Shown here: positions 1-10,320 of the stretch, one piece after another | Numbering within the stretch: the first letter of the stretch is position 1 | Layout of the letters: each line of letters opens with the position of its first letter | The notes under the pieces: model-generated | The model's input: the letters and a program-made list of their open reading frames with translations, nothing else | What the model was told of the DNA's origin: nothing | Databases searched by the model: none | Assembly (NCBI GenBank): GCA_029637525.1 | Contig: CP072660.1 | Location: 248,001-312,000 of the forward strand | DNA from: Desulfurococcaceae archaeon MEX13E-LK6-19 | GTDB taxonomy: Archaea; Thermoproteota; Thermoprotei_A; Sulfolobales; Desulfurococcaceae | DNA: 64,000 nucleotides | Reading direction: 5' to 3' | Program-made: the position numbers and the translations under genes

Positions 1-1024
1 ATCCCGTTGGCCCATAAACTACTACTCCCTGCTTGTACTCTATCGCTATCCACAAGTAGGCTGCTACAAGTGGGTTTATGGTTTTCTTCTTGATTAACTC
101 TATTATTGTAAACGGTTCGGCACGGAACTTTCTTATAGTAAACGAGTGCCCTCTACGAGACACCACGTCAAGCACAAGGTTAACACGATAGCCCTCAGGC
201 TTGATCACACCCTCTATTACCGGGCGAGCAATACTTATCTCCTGTCCACACCTCAGGGCAAGCTTGGAGACAACACGCTCCAGCTCATGTGGTTTATTGA
301 AAATGACATTTGTCTCAAGCCACTCATAGTCACGATGGAACACGTAGACAGGCTCCTTGATACCATTACAGGATATGTCCTCGACAAACTTATCCCTAAT
401 CAAAGGATCTATCTTACCATAGCCAACGAAATCACGTGCAATATAGTAAGCAATACCCTCAATATCCTCGTCGCTAAGACCACTAAACTTCTCGATAAAA
501 TACTTCTTCAAGAAATCACAAACCCGGGCCTTAGCCTCCCCGAGAACCCAGTTCACACGATCAAGAAACTCGTATAGCCTAGGAGAACTAGCCCCAGTGA
601 AGCCAAATTTGAGCCTGAAAACCCTGCCTATACTCGAGAAAAACTCAGAGATACCCTGAGACAAGGAACGCTCGCAAAAACCCCGATGGACACAAGACCA
701 AAAACGATTCCACTTAAGAGCAAACCGTGCCGAGTAACTCTCCCTGACAAGACTATTCACTATTTCAGAAGCAATCCCTAAACCAAGTTCGAAATCAAGA
801 ACACTAGAGATCTTCTCAAGCAAACTAACATCACGGACAATCCTCCGAGTAATATCGTCAAGAACCCTTTTACCACGATCACTTAAACGAGGCTCCTCAA
901 CAACATACCTGCGCCTACCATCAAAACCCTCAATAATACGGACAACAACAGGAGGCTTAGCCAACACACTATACCGGGCAAGCTCACGAACACCAATACT
1001 TTTAGCAGCTAGTACTTCATTCAA
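1..1024 (-). CDS. Type II/IV secretion (pilus assembly) ATPase, N-terminal part, cut by window edge
   Basis: An uninterrupted minus-strand frame of 341 codons runs off the left edge. It starts at a TTG (1022-1024) with a GGTGG Shine-Dalgarno eight bases upstream. The last visible residues, VVYGPTG, are the beginning of a Walker A loop. The preceding ~330 residues, with a conserved stretch around YYIARDFVGYGKIDPLIRD, fit the N-terminal domains of VirB11/GspE-family ATPases such as archaeal TadA/FlaI relatives. Such enzymes power assembly of pilins from the cytoplasmic face. The two pilin-like genes and the giant pilin-like gene upstream on the same strand support a pilus role. The catalytic half lies outside the window. 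Confidence 0.82.
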   Translation of the reverse strand, partial: MNEVLAAKSIGVRELARYSVLAKPPVVVRIIEGFDGRRRYVVEEPRLSDRGKRVLDDITRRIVRDVSLLEKISSVLDFELGLGIASEIVNSLVRESYSARFALKWNRFWSCVHRGFCERSLSQGISEFFSSIGRVFRLKFGFTGASSPRLYEFLDRVNWVLGEAKARVCDFLKKYFIEKFSGLSDEDIEGIAYYIARDFVGYGKIDPLIRDKFVEDISCNGIKEPVYVFHRDYEWLETNVIFNKPHELERVVSKLALRCGQEISIARPVIEGVIKPEGYRVNLVLDVVSRRGHSFTIRKFRAEPFTIIELIKKKTINPLVAAYLWIAIEYKQGVVVYGPTG

Positions 1025-1322
1025 TATACATACCCACCATTGTTCATAAATTACAGATCTCCTACATTATTATTATAACTACACCAAGTATATAATTATG
1101 GATTTCTAATCTTTTAAAATTCAATACACATAATTACTTCTATATCAAGAATTAGATACAAAGAGTTTATTATTATACCGATTTAATAAATTATACTAAT
1201 ATTATTTGAATATTACATTCATTGTAGTATAAATGTATGGTTGTATTTAGTTAATCAGTATATATGGAAGAAAAGAATCTTTATGAAAAAATATTAATGG
1301 ACATTAAATAATATTCTTAGTG
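1025..1322. other. AT-rich intergenic region between pilin and ATPase genes
   Basis: About 300 bases of very AT-rich DNA with no convincing ORF on either strand. TATA-like stretches near 1085-1100 could serve the ATPase gene on the minus strand. I see no RNA gene or long inverted repeat. Confidence 0.5.
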
Positions 1323-1841
1323 TTATCTTGCAGTAACTATTGTTGATACAGAGTCGCTATATGTGGCAGAGGTTGAGGAACCTGTAGCTTGTACTAATAC
1401 ACTAATCTCTACAGAGTCACCTGAGTTTATCGTAATAGTGTTTCCATTTGCGTCTTGTGGCGTTCCTGTAAGGAGTATTGTTACAGTTTTACCTGGCTCA
1501 ATTGTTACTGTACTACTGGGAATTGCGGTTAAACCGCTAGCTACTGTCACTCCATTTATTGTTACAGTTATACCATTACTAGGGTCTACTTGAACCGGTT
1601 CATCAGCTAGGTTTTGAACAGCTATTGCAACTGATACTACAGGTGAACTCCCACCAATAACTGTTGCCTGCTTTATGGTTACCGATATTGCATTAAATGT
1701 TGTTGCTTTTCCAGCTTGTGATGCAAAGTATCCGCTAAACCACACGTATAGCATTACTGATGCTACTGCCGCTATGATTACTAATAGGAGTACTGAGATT
1801 ACTGGTGATAGGGCTTTTATTTTCTTTATGGTCTTGTTCAT
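1323..1841 (-). CDS. Archaeal type IV pilin-like protein
   Basis: 172 residues. The N-terminus is basic (MNKTIKKIKA) followed by a hydrophobic helix starting LSPVISVLLLVIIAAVASVM, a class III signal peptide of archaeal pilins with likely PibD cleavage after the Ala. The rest is Thr/Ser/Val-rich beta-type sequence typical of pilin heads, with no cysteines. It should be an extracellular pilus subunit assembled by the ATPase downstream. A GGTGG Shine-Dalgarno lies shortly before the ATG and a strong TATA box further upstream. The pilin assignment rests on the N-terminus; the head is not recognisable. Confidence 0.85.
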   Translation of the reverse strand: MNKTIKKIKALSPVISVLLLVIIAAVASVMLYVWFSGYFASQAGKATTFNAISVTIKQATVIGGSSPVVSVAIAVQNLADEPVQVDPSNGITVTINGVTVASGLTAIPSSTVTIEPGKTVTILLTGTPQDANGNTITINSGDSVEISVLVQATGSSTSATYSDSVSTIVTAR

Positions 1842-1893
1842 ATCCGGCCCACCTGCCCCGTATATGTATCCCTGTTACTATATTGTATATTAT

Positions 1894-1905
1894 GTATTTA
1901 TAAGC
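1894..1905 (-). promoter_or_regulatory. TATA box of the pilin gene
   Basis: On the minus strand the sequence reads GCTTATAAATAC, a near-ideal archaeal TATA element about 53 bases before the pilin ATG. It implies a short leader containing the GGTGG ribosome site. Confidence 0.6.
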
Positions 1906-2079
1906 ACTCTGTAGTCTTCCTACTCAAGTATTACTTGTAGTAATAGTATACATAGGTATTATTCTAGTAGTACCCAAATCGATTAAACATATTTTTGAAT
2001 AATTGATGCTACGAGAGAAAATGCTTTAGCATAAACTATTGGGGAAAAGAAAATTTGAAAATATTATTCTACTTTATTC

Positions 2080-5000
2080 TCATCCTTCTTCTAAAAATAC
2101 ATAGGGTTCTTGGTCTGCGTACTTTCTTACTCGTATCCAGTCGAAGCATACGTTGGGGTAGTATCCGTACAAGCCTATTTTTCCGTATGGGAGCCTGGTG
2201 TCTGTCGCTGTGAGTTCTACTATGGTGCCTTCTCCTTCTTTGACTAGTATGGCTTCTATATTGTATCCACGTACCTTGATTATTGTTCTGTACCATGTGT
2301 ATGCTTCTATGTCCTCAGGGCTTCCTATTGATGATAGTGTCTGGTAGTCTCTTCTATCAGTGTCTGTATCGCCGTCGTAGCCTATGGCGAGCTCGTAGAG
2401 ATTGCCTGCATCAATTGAGTATGTTATCATGTTGTCCTGTGTTCTAACAAGTATTATTGGCCCGTAGTTTCCTTCTCTCCTCCACCTGACTTCTATGACT
2501 CCGTTGACTACTATGAAGGAGTCGTGCTGTATCTCATTGTGTCCATTGTATGTTGTCTTGAGGACGCCGTCGCTGATAGTCCATGACCCGGATATTGTGG
2601 TCCAGTTGACTAGGCTTGTGAAGTCGTCGTAGAAGTCGAAAACGTCTCTTGGACTCCATTGGGCCGGTGAATCGGCGGGAACGAGGTATATTGTTGTGGA
2701 GCCTCTGGCAGGGATGTAGGGTACTTTAACCCAGATTGCTTTTGACGGTGGGTCACTACCGCACTCTCCGTTACTATACTCGTAGACGAATGGGATCTCG
2801 TGCTTGAACTCGGTGTCATTGTAGACCCTTAGATACTTGTCTTCAAGGAATGTGCCGGCCAGGTTTATCTTGACTTGATAGTCGTAGAGATCGTAGTCAT
2901 TAGGATTCGATATAGTTGCCTTCAATACTGATGGCCTACCCGCTTCAGGGTTATTCTCTATAGAAACTATCTCAAAACTATAGCTTGGTAAATAGAGGAA
3001 CAAGAAGTCGTTTGCAGCAAGTCTCTCTATGAACGCAGGATCTGAAGCGTTTATCACACCACTAAATGTCTCGTTGCCCGCACGACATAGTATACAGATC
3101 CATTTACTACTATCACCACTACCAATACCTATACATGGATTAATCGCTATCTCACTACGTAAAGGAACACTAGTAACCTCGCCCACAGCAACACTGTATC
3201 CCGCTGACAACCTGCACGGCGGTATGTATCCTACAACACTCCTTATCCACTCCGATAACCTATCAGGATTAATATCACCTACACCAAGCATTACTAGAAC
3301 AGGTTTTGTTATACCATGGAACCCCATCCATGAATCGTCATATCTCCTGTCCATATACCATTTGTCCTGTTCATCCGCTACACCAGCTATACCTATGTAC
3401 CATATTCTTGGATCGCCTCTTGTACCATAATTGTCATCGTTTGTCATGTAGAAAGTTATAGTCCTACCATCAAGCAATGTAGCACTAAACGAAAATGGTC
3501 CATCAGTACCACCATCACTACCAAGATCACCATACCACCTTGCAGAGAAAACCTGTGCATTCCTCCAAGCATACTCATCTGGAAGCAACTCCCATGCTAG
3601 TATTGGTCCTGTTGGCATGAACGTTATAGCATACCATGTGGCTGAACCGCTAGAAGCACTATATACTCGAGGCTCAACCCAACGATACAAGATAGAGTCA
3701 CTTGAGCCATAAGAAGTACTCCCATGAACATTATCCATATCAGGCTGCATAATATACCAGTACTCGGCTGGAGATGTTGTATCGTCAAAACTATATCTTG
3801 GATACCCCCATCCGTCGAATGCATCTCTACCGGCATCAACCCAGCGGTCTGAGTATAAGTCTGTTATTTGTGGCGCCCACACATTATCATACCATTCACG
3901 GAGAATATGATACGGATAAAAGTAGTCAACATCATTAACATCAAGCCACTTATAACCAAGAACAAGACCAACATCAACAACAGGATCGTATTTAGGCCTG
4001 CTTATTCCTTTTCCGAACAACATGTATATAGTTCTATTAGTGTTGGGTTCAATGTTATCGAGTCTAACATAAATCCATACATCGCTGTAATCCGGTGTTG
4101 CATTCCCAACTATGTAGAAAGGTATAGGATCGAGGTGCTCATTAACGAACATTATGTTGGATAGGTTTGTGTCTATAAGCCCGTCTCTAATGAATTTTGT
4201 TAAGTTCAAATGTATTAAGAAGGGGTAGTAGGGCAGCGAAGTCTTAATATCACCAACACTAATAGTTATTGGAAGCATTTTTTCTCCAAAGCCTAGGAAT
4301 GGTGGTAGTGTGGAGTTGTATTGGAATAAGATGTCGCCTGTCCTGTACAGTACTACTTTGCTCATTAGTGTTATGTTTGCATAGCCGCTCGTGACCCCGA
4401 TGTCATATGTTGGTTCCGGGTACACTATTTTCCTGACATAGATATAATCGAAAACACCGACTAGCTGAGCTGTTTCCCCGTGAGATGAAGTAACACCGAC
4501 GTATACTCTATTACCTAGACTTAAATTCAATGTTGTGCTTTCGAGTATTACCCCATTGGTCCTATTGCTTATCCAGAAACCATGGATGACACCATTATAG
4601 TAACTGATCTCAATTCTTTGCCACATAGTTAACTCGCTTGGCGAAGCAGGTGTCCAGGGACTATCACTACTCCACGAATCATCGAGTATTATTAGCCCAG
4701 AGTACATGCTAATACTTGATAGCGATGCCGTGATTCCAGGTGTTTCAATATAATCCTCTGGAAAAATCGTGATACCAGCCATGGCTTTCAAGTCATATTC
4801 TACCGTAACAGTATAACCAGCAGATAACCTACATGGTGGTATGTAGCTTGTGGTGTTTGTAATCCATTCTGCCAGCTTATCGGGGTTAATGTCGCCGACA
4901 ACTAAATACATTGTTACCGGTTTTGTTATGCCGTGGAACCCCATCCACGAATCGTCAACTCTTCTATCCATGTACCACCTGTCTTGTTCTTCTTGCACAC

Positions 5001-7764
5001 CAGCTATGCCTATGTACCATATTCTTGGATCGCCGCTCGTACCATAATTATCATCGTTTGTCATGTAGAAAGTTATAGTCCTACCATCAAGCAATGTAGC
5101 ACTAAACGAGTAAGGACCATCAGTACCACCATCACTACCAAGATCGCCGTAGAATTTTATGCTGAACTGATACCTGTTAACCCAAGCATACTCGTCTGGT
5201 ATAATAATCCATCCAAGTACGGGTCCTGTTGGCATGAACGTTATAGCATACCATGTAGCTGAACCACTAGAAGCACTATACACTTGGGGTTCAACCCACC
5301 GATATAAATTCTCGTCAGCGGAACCAGCATACCTATTTCCATGAATGCTATTCATATCAGGTTGCATGATGTACCAGTATGTACCTATTCCTCCCCAACC
5401 GCTACGCTGTCTATCGCCAAAGTAATAACTCGGGTATCCCCATCCGTCGAATGCATCTCTACCAGCGTCGCTCCAATATCCTGGGTACAGGTCTGTTATT
5501 TGTGGCGCCCACACATTATCATACCATTCACGGAGAATATGATACGGATAAAAGTAGTCAACATCATTAACATCAAGCCACTTATAACCAAGAACAAGAC
5601 CAACATCAACAACAGGATCATAGCTTGGTGAAGTAATTCCTGGGCCGAATAACATGTATATTGTCCTGTTAGTATTTGGCTCTACATTATCGAGTCTGAC
5701 GTAAACCCATACGTCACTATAGTTTATCTGTTCATCTTTAACTATATAGAATGGTAGAGTATTGTTGTTTTCATCAACGAATAGTATGTTGGATAAATCA
5801 GGTTTTATGAAGTCTCCTCCTATGAGTCCTGTTAAATTCAGGTGTAATAGGAAGGGGTAGTAGGGCAGCGAAGTCTTAATATCACCAACACTAATAGTTA
5901 TCTTTAGGCAATACCTCGTTGCCGAGACTTTTAACGCTCCTCCTACAGCTAAACCACTGTCATCAAGACTCCATAGTCTATTTAATATGAGTGATGCCTT
6001 ATTGGTTTCGTTTACATCTATTGTATCTAGGTGTAGTAACCCATTTACTACTTCATGGCTTCCTTGACTATAGTTCACTATCCAGTTTATTAGGTCATTG
6101 AAATCAGTATAGTAGAGAAACACTTTTTCGGGGCCATATAGAGCAGGATCGATGGATGCATTTGGGTTTCCGAAGAACATGTAGATACTTATTGTTGTAT
6201 TGGCGGGGATCTCGGGTATTTTAACCCAAAGTATGGCGAATTTCGCTTTTTTGTCAAAGTATTCTATCCAGTAGTTCAGTAAATGTCTTCCTTTAGGATC
6301 TAATGAAAACCTTATGTCCGATCCATCGTCTTTTAGTCCGTCCCATTCATGGAAATTCGTGTTACTAAGTATTATTCTTACAGTATAGTTTGTCAGTGTA
6401 TATGATTCTTGATTTGATATGAGTATTGTTGTCCTATATTTCCATCCAACAAGATCCCAAAGACCTACTGTACCGTTCCATGTTATTTCATCATATGGTA
6501 TCTCATGGCTTGTCCCGGTGTCTCTATAAATAATCATGTCTATTGTTTCAACACCCCAAAGAGAAGCTATTACTTCATTGTTCTTTAATGACTCAAGACC
6601 CGGGGTTCCAGCTGAGTACACTTCTATACTGTATTTACTGGTTATGTTTACATAATATAGTGTACCATCAAAATATGGGATTTTATGGGATAACGTTGTG
6701 TTGGTATCTGGTTCCACAATACTACCCGATACCATTAGTTCCTTCAACGTATTAGCAGGCATTACTAAGAGAACGTAGGAATTCCCGTTCCAACCGGTTC
6801 CCCGGGGGACCCCGTAGTCCAAGTTGACGTGTACGCCCTCGATACTGCCATTGATAGGTAAAGCCACACCAATGGGATAGGGTTCAGGAGGCTTAAAGTC
6901 TGGAGGGATCTCTTTATCGAAATATATGTAGTATGTATGTGGTATGTTTGCCGATAAGTTTACTGGAAAGACAAGCCAGTAGACATTCCCCGAAACCCAG
7001 GTTTTGTTTACTGGTACGCGTTCGTTAGTTAGTGCATCAACTACTACGATACTTCGTGGATCAACAGTATAGGCGAAGTTTATTGGTGGAGCCGAGAAGT
7101 TTATTCTTAGCGCAAATGGCCAGTTTAGCCTCGTAAACGGCGACGTAATATCTATTTTTATTCTAAATCTGAGGGGTTCTGTCCAAACTATAGTAGGCTG
7201 TATTGTAGGTGTTGGCTGTACTATTGTTACTTGGGGTTGTTTACTTACGGTTGTTACAATACCACGTACTAGTGTGACAAATCTTGTTGTTAAAGGTTTC
7301 CTGTTATTAGTATCAATAGTTATCACAAGCGTATATCCCGTGCCAAGCCAAAATGGGAAAGAAAAACCAGCACCACCAGTCCATTCCCTAACAAGTGTTC
7401 CACGATAATACAGAGCAACCCTAATTACTCTCCCAGCTAAAGATATACCTACATTACCGGTTATCAAATCATAACTCTTATCATCATATACAACCAGCGC
7501 GCCAAGAAGTCTTATTGGTTCAGAATACGTGTTCGTGAGATTAATATCAAGAGTATATGTGTCATTATGAAATAACCAAGTTACATAAACGGATCTACTT
7601 ATCTCAGCCTGCTTAATAAGCATATTAATTCTCTCTTCTTGAACCTTAGTGTAAGCTTCAAGCATAGTCATACCTATGGTGACAATAATTAATGACATAG
7701 ATATAATCGTTAGAAACAATATTGCACCAACAACAGTCGATATACCTTTCCTTTTCTTTTTCAT
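2080..7764 (-). CDS. Giant surface protein with pilin-like N-terminus and repeated DUF2341-like modules
   Basis: I take the ATG at 7764 (1,894 residues) because GAGGCGAGGA precedes it; an in-frame TTG at 7776 is weaker. The N-terminus MKKKRKG followed by ISTVVGAILFLTII is a class III (pilin) signal with likely cleavage after the Gly. The ectodomain has at least four DUF2341-like segments, recognisable by phrases such as HTYYIYFDKE and NRTIYMLFG, a domain common in large prokaryotic surface proteins. Two ~360-residue modules, encoded at about 4810-5900 and 3190-4270, are nearly identical. Sequons N-X-S/T are frequent. It is probably a pilus-associated or membrane-anchored adhesin; the ligand is unknown. 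Confidence 0.8.
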   Translation of the reverse strand: MKKKRKGISTVVGAILFLTIISMSLIIVTIGMTMLEAYTKVQEERINMLIKQAEISRSVYVTWLFHNDTYTLDINLTNTYSEPIRLLGALVVYDDKSYDLITGNVGISLAGRVIRVALYYRGTLVREWTGGAGFSFPFWLGTGYTLVITIDTNNRKPLTTRFVTLVRGIVTTVSKQPQVTIVQPTPTIQPTIVWTEPLRFRIKIDITSPFTRLNWPFALRINFSAPPINFAYTVDPRSIVVVDALTNERVPVNKTWVSGNVYWLVFPVNLSANIPHTYYIYFDKEIPPDFKPPEPYPIGVALPINGSIEGVHVNLDYGVPRGTGWNGNSYVLLVMPANTLKELMVSGSIVEPDTNTTLSHKIPYFDGTLYYVNITSKYSIEVYSAGTPGLESLKNNEVIASLWGVETIDMIIYRDTGTSHEIPYDEITWNGTVGLWDLVGWKYRTTILISNQESYTLTNYTVRIILSNTNFHEWDGLKDDGSDIRFSLDPKGRHLLNYWIEYFDKKAKFAILWVKIPEIPANTTISIYMFFGNPNASIDPALYGPEKVFLYYTDFNDLINWIVNYSQGSHEVVNGLLHLDTIDVNETNKASLILNRLWSLDDSGLAVGGALKVSATRYCLKITISVGDIKTSLPYYPFLLHLNLTGLIGGDFIKPDLSNILFVDENNNTLPFYIVKDEQINYSDVWVYVRLDNVEPNTNRTIYMLFGPGITSPSYDPVVDVGLVLGYKWLDVNDVDYFYPYHILREWYDNVWAPQITDLYPGYWSDAGRDAFDGWGYPSYYFGDRQRSGWGGIGTYWYIMQPDMNSIHGNRYAGSADENLYRWVEPQVYSASSGSATWYAITFMPTGPVLGWIIIPDEYAWVNRYQFSIKFYGDLGSDGGTDGPYSFSATLLDGRTITFYMTNDDNYGTSGDPRIWYIGIAGVQEEQDRWYMDRRVDDSWMGFHGITKPVTMYLVVGDINPDKLAEWITNTTSYIPPCRLSAGYTVTVEYDLKAMAGITIFPEDYIETPGITASLSSISMYSGLIILDDSWSSDSPWTPASPSELTMWQRIEISYYNGVIHGFWISNRTNGVILESTTLNLSLGNRVYVGVTSSHGETAQLVGVFDYIYVRKIVYPEPTYDIGVTSGYANITLMSKVVLYRTGDILFQYNSTLPPFLGFGEKMLPITISVGDIKTSLPYYPFLIHLNLTKFIRDGLIDTNLSNIMFVNEHLDPIPFYIVGNATPDYSDVWIYVRLDNIEPNTNRTIYMLFGKGISRPKYDPVVDVGLVLGYKWLDVNDVDYFYPYHILREWYDNVWAPQITDLYSDRWVDAGRDAFDGWGYPRYSFDDTTSPAEYWYIMQPDMDNVHGSTSYGSSDSILYRWVEPRVYSASSGSATWYAITFMPTGPILAWELLPDEYAWRNAQVFSARWYGDLGSDGGTDGPFSFSATLLDGRTITFYMTNDDNYGTRGDPRIWYIGIAGVADEQDKWYMDRRYDDSWMGFHGITKPVLVMLGVGDINPDRLSEWIRSVVGYIPPCRLSAGYSVAVGEVTSVPLRSEIAINPCIGIGSGDSSKWICILCRAGNETFSGVINASDPAFIERLAANDFLFLYLPSYSFEIVSIENNPEAGRPSVLKATISNPNDYDLYDYQVKINLAGTFLEDKYLRVYNDTEFKHEIPFVYEYSNGECGSDPPSKAIWVKVPYIPARGSTTIYLVPADSPAQWSPRDVFDFYDDFTSLVNWTTISGSWTISDGVLKTTYNGHNEIQHDSFIVVNGVIEVRWRREGNYGPIILVRTQDNMITYSIDAGNLYELAIGYDGDTDTDRRDYQTLSSIGSPEDIEAYTWYRTIIKVRGYNIEAILVKEGEGTIVELTATDTRLPYGKIGLYGYYPNVCFDWIRVRKYADQEPYVFLEEG
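3859..3987. repeat. 129-bp perfect direct repeat, copy 1
   Basis: Bases 3859-3987 are identical to 5491-5619, both inside the giant surface protein gene and in the same frame. Flanking sequence is similar but diverged, so the identity suggests recent duplication or gene conversion between modules. Confidence 0.95.
5491..5619. repeat. 129-bp perfect direct repeat, copy 2
   Basis: Second copy of the repeat at 3859-3987, 1,632 bases away. It encodes the segment that follows the NRTIYMLFG phrase of a DUF2341-like module. Confidence 0.95.
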
Positions 7765-7934
7765 TCCTCGCCTCAAATAACATTCCCCTTGGTATATATT
7801 ATTATTTAAAGTAGATATTAAGGTTAAATTGTATACATGGTATATTGTTAGGACTTCAACAACTTAACAGTTAAAAGTAAATTCATTATCATTGGTTTTA
7901 CTTAATTTAGTGTCTTTTTATCTTATTCCTTACT

Positions 7935-7948
7935 GTTAACTAGTTAAC
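7935..7948. repeat. Perfect 14-bp palindrome between pilin-like gene and giant surface gene
   Basis: GTTAACTAGTTAAC is a perfect palindrome in the gap between the stop at 7997 and the start at 7764. It might be an operator or merely an AT-rich coincidence; nothing else supports a role. Confidence 0.3.
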
Positions 7949-7996
7949 TAGAACACTTAATGTAGAAACAGTAGCAAGGTGTTAATGCATATTAGG

Positions 7997-8470
7997 TTAG
8001 ATAACATCCCCCCAGGCTTCTGCCTCGCCTGCCCCATAAGCAATTATGACATTGATACGTGTATAAGGAGACAATTCTATAGGGCTTCTCACCATTATTT
8101 CAACCATGTTATTAGCATTACACACTAAGTATCCGTCTTCAACCCAACAATCCCCCTTTATGACAGTATAGTTTTCTGCAACTGTGTAGTTGATCAAGAT
8201 ACCGTATATTCTTACAGGGTATTCTCCTGTAGCAAATACTATTGATACATTGTTTGTCGTAGAATTCCCTAGTACATAAAGTATATTTATTGTCTGCTTG
8301 AGCAACGTCTCGGCCGTAATTATTTCTTCTTGAACTCTAGACCTATAGGCTTCAATATTTCTATAAACATATAATACGACAAGTGTGCTTGTAGAAATAA
8401 CAATTATCACCAACAGTAAAGATGATACAATTTCACTTATCGCTTTTGCTTTCCTAGTATTCTTAACCAA
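7997..8470 (-). CDS. Small pilin-like membrane protein
   Basis: 157 residues beginning with a basic segment (MVKNTRKAKA) and a hydrophobic helix ISEIVSSLLLVIIVISTSTL, a class III signal peptide like those of the two downstream surface genes. The head has a CWVEDGYLVC cysteine pair, perhaps a disulphide, and several N-X-T/S sequons. It lies directly upstream of the giant pilin-like gene on the same strand and may form a complex with it as a minor pilin or pseudopilin. The exact role is unknown. Confidence 0.75.
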   Translation of the reverse strand: MVKNTRKAKAISEIVSSLLLVIIVISTSTLVVLYVYRNIEAYRSRVQEEIITAETLLKQTINILYVLGNSTTNNVSIVFATGEYPVRIYGILINYTVAENYTVIKGDCWVEDGYLVCNANNMVEIMVRSPIELSPYTRINVIIAYGAGEAEAWGDVI

Positions 8471-8755
8471 TACTATTCTACCTCATAGAAGAATCTTGAC
8501 TTCATCTTCTAGCTATTCCTATTTATCAGCTTAAAGTTTTCGTGCTTTGTAAACCTAGCTTCCAATAAAACATTATATTCATGGAGTATTCATGGGAACC
8601 ATATGCTCGAAAAATGCTCCTATAGAACCCATGTATCATGAGTTTATGTACATTGAGCTATTTATACTTGTAAATCTATAAATATATCTTGGTTTTATAA
8701 AAACATATAATCCCAGGTAATTTTATGTTATACAAGGTATGTTTTCCTGGAGTAG
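8471..8755. other. Divergent promoter region between pilin-like gene and KaiC-like gene
   Basis: 285 bases, no ORF of note. A TTTATAAA TATA-like element near 8693 faces the KaiC-like gene. A short ATGCTC-containing direct repeat near 8600 was seen but has no clear meaning. Confidence 0.4.
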
Positions 8756-10204
8756 ATGGATATGGAGACACTTGAACAAAAAGAAAAACTAAGTAAAAGA
8801 TTCTTGTTCGGAGTAGAGGGGCTTGACAAGTATTACTCGTACGCGTTAGTCCCTGGTACAAGCATACTCGTTGCCGGCCATCCAGGTGCAGGTAAAACAA
8901 CTTTCGCTTCAATGTTATGTTATTCAAACGCCATAAATGGCCATCCATGCCTCTTCATATCTTTCGGTGAACATAAAGAAAAATTCATTAGACACATGAA
9001 GAACTTTAACATGAATTTCGAGGAACTCGAGAAAAAAGGTCTATTCCGCTATGTCAGGTTCCCACTAATAACATCCCGCTCAGCTTTAGATAGCTTTGTA
9101 GGAGATCTAATGAATCTTGTCGCCAAGTATAAAGCAAATGTAGTAGTAATTGATGGAATAACCCCTATGATACAGATATTCGAAGAACCTAAGGCAAGAT
9201 CATTCCTGCAATCAGTACTTTATGACGTGCCGCACTTGATTAATGGCTTACTGGTGCTAATAGCTGATCTGCCGTTCGGTGAAGAGAAAATAGGGTTCGG
9301 GGGCATAGACTTCGTAGTAGACATAGTAATCATAATGAAGCATAGGATCGCACATGGTCTCCTTGTGAGAACTATGGAGTTAAGAAAGTTCCGTGGCGCA
9401 CCAATAACAATAGCTGAAATACCATTCAGGATCATACCCGGCAAGGGAATAAGAGTATTCATGCCACCCACACTAGAGGAAGTAAGTACAACCCTTAAGA
9501 AAATGAAGATCAAATATTATAAGATGGGCATCAAAGAAATAGATAACGTCATGGGTAAAATCAGCTCGAACTCAGTAATTCTATTAGAGAAACCCTCCAT
9601 GCTAAAATATGACGAACTATCATTTGCGCTATTTTCACACTTCATCCTAAAGAATAAGATCAAGACTCTTGTAATAAGTTATGCCTCTACAATGCAGGTA
9701 TTCAAAGAAATCTTTTGGCTAACCCTAAGCGACTATGGTCTCGAAGAAGAGGAACTAAATAAGCTATACAATGCACTCGAAGAATTAGTTGAATTTAGCT
9801 TTATAAATCCTGCCCGTTATTCTCTCGAAGAGTTATACAGTATCGAAATAGAATTAGTTAACACATCTAGTCCGCAGCTAGTAATATACGTTGATTCAGA
9901 TGTGCTCCTCTCACTACACGGTGAAAGAGAACAGATAGCATCATCATTAATATACAACCAACTCCTATACAACAAGTTAAACAATGTATTAACATTATGG
10001 ACAATGACTGCAGCAGAAACATCCGCATTCAGAGTAAAAGAGGCGCTCGCTGACTACCTAATAAAAACCTCGTGCCGTGATCCATTATGTGCAAAGAAAC
10101 AAGTAACCATAAGGGGATTACACGGTAAAACCGTTGTATTCACTGAAGAAGAACTAAAAAGATACCTAGCCCAGGCTTTACGCGAAGACGCCAAGAAACT
10201 GTAA
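8756..10204 (+). CDS. KaiC/RecA-superfamily ATPase with a second degenerate domain
   Basis: 482 residues. Domain 1 (about 15-245) has Walker A GHPGAGKTT at 41-49, the phrase ANVVVIDGITPM as Walker B, and the typical KaiC-like opening FGVEGLDKYY. Domain 2 (about 250-470) starts with YYKMGIKEIDNVMGKISSNS but has no intact Walker A, so it is probably non-hydrolysing. Such archaeal KaiC-like proteins act in signalling and motility control in some species; FlaH/ArlH is a related single-domain example. Divergence from the pilus genes suggests a regulatory link, which is inference. Start ATG at 8756 or 8762. Confidence 0.75.
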   Translation: MDMETLEQKEKLSKRFLFGVEGLDKYYSYALVPGTSILVAGHPGAGKTTFASMLCYSNAINGHPCLFISFGEHKEKFIRHMKNFNMNFEELEKKGLFRYVRFPLITSRSALDSFVGDLMNLVAKYKANVVVIDGITPMIQIFEEPKARSFLQSVLYDVPHLINGLLVLIADLPFGEEKIGFGGIDFVVDIVIIMKHRIAHGLLVRTMELRKFRGAPITIAEIPFRIIPGKGIRVFMPPTLEEVSTTLKKMKIKYYKMGIKEIDNVMGKISSNSVILLEKPSMLKYDELSFALFSHFILKNKIKTLVISYASTMQVFKEIFWLTLSDYGLEEEELNKLYNALEELVEFSFINPARYSLEELYSIEIELVNTSSPQLVIYVDSDVLLSLHGEREQIASSLIYNQLLYNKLNNVLTLWTMTAAETSAFRVKEALADYLIKTSCRDPLCAKKQVTIRGLHGKTVVFTEEELKRYLAQALREDAKKL

Positions 10205-10320
10205 TTACACCTTCATTCCTCAAGAATTTTCAATATCAGGAAACCAACAAATTATATCAAGAGCATACTACACAGAATCTCGACTCTATACTAAAATATG
10301 TTAATAGTTAGTGAGTCATG

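Noticed and set aside
146-577. Plus-strand ORF of 143 codons
   Set aside because: It is the antisense shadow of the pilus ATPase gene, whose minus frame is open over the whole region.
2069-2296. Minus ORF of 75 codons with Arg/His-rich sequence
   Set aside because: Out-of-frame shadow inside the giant surface protein gene.
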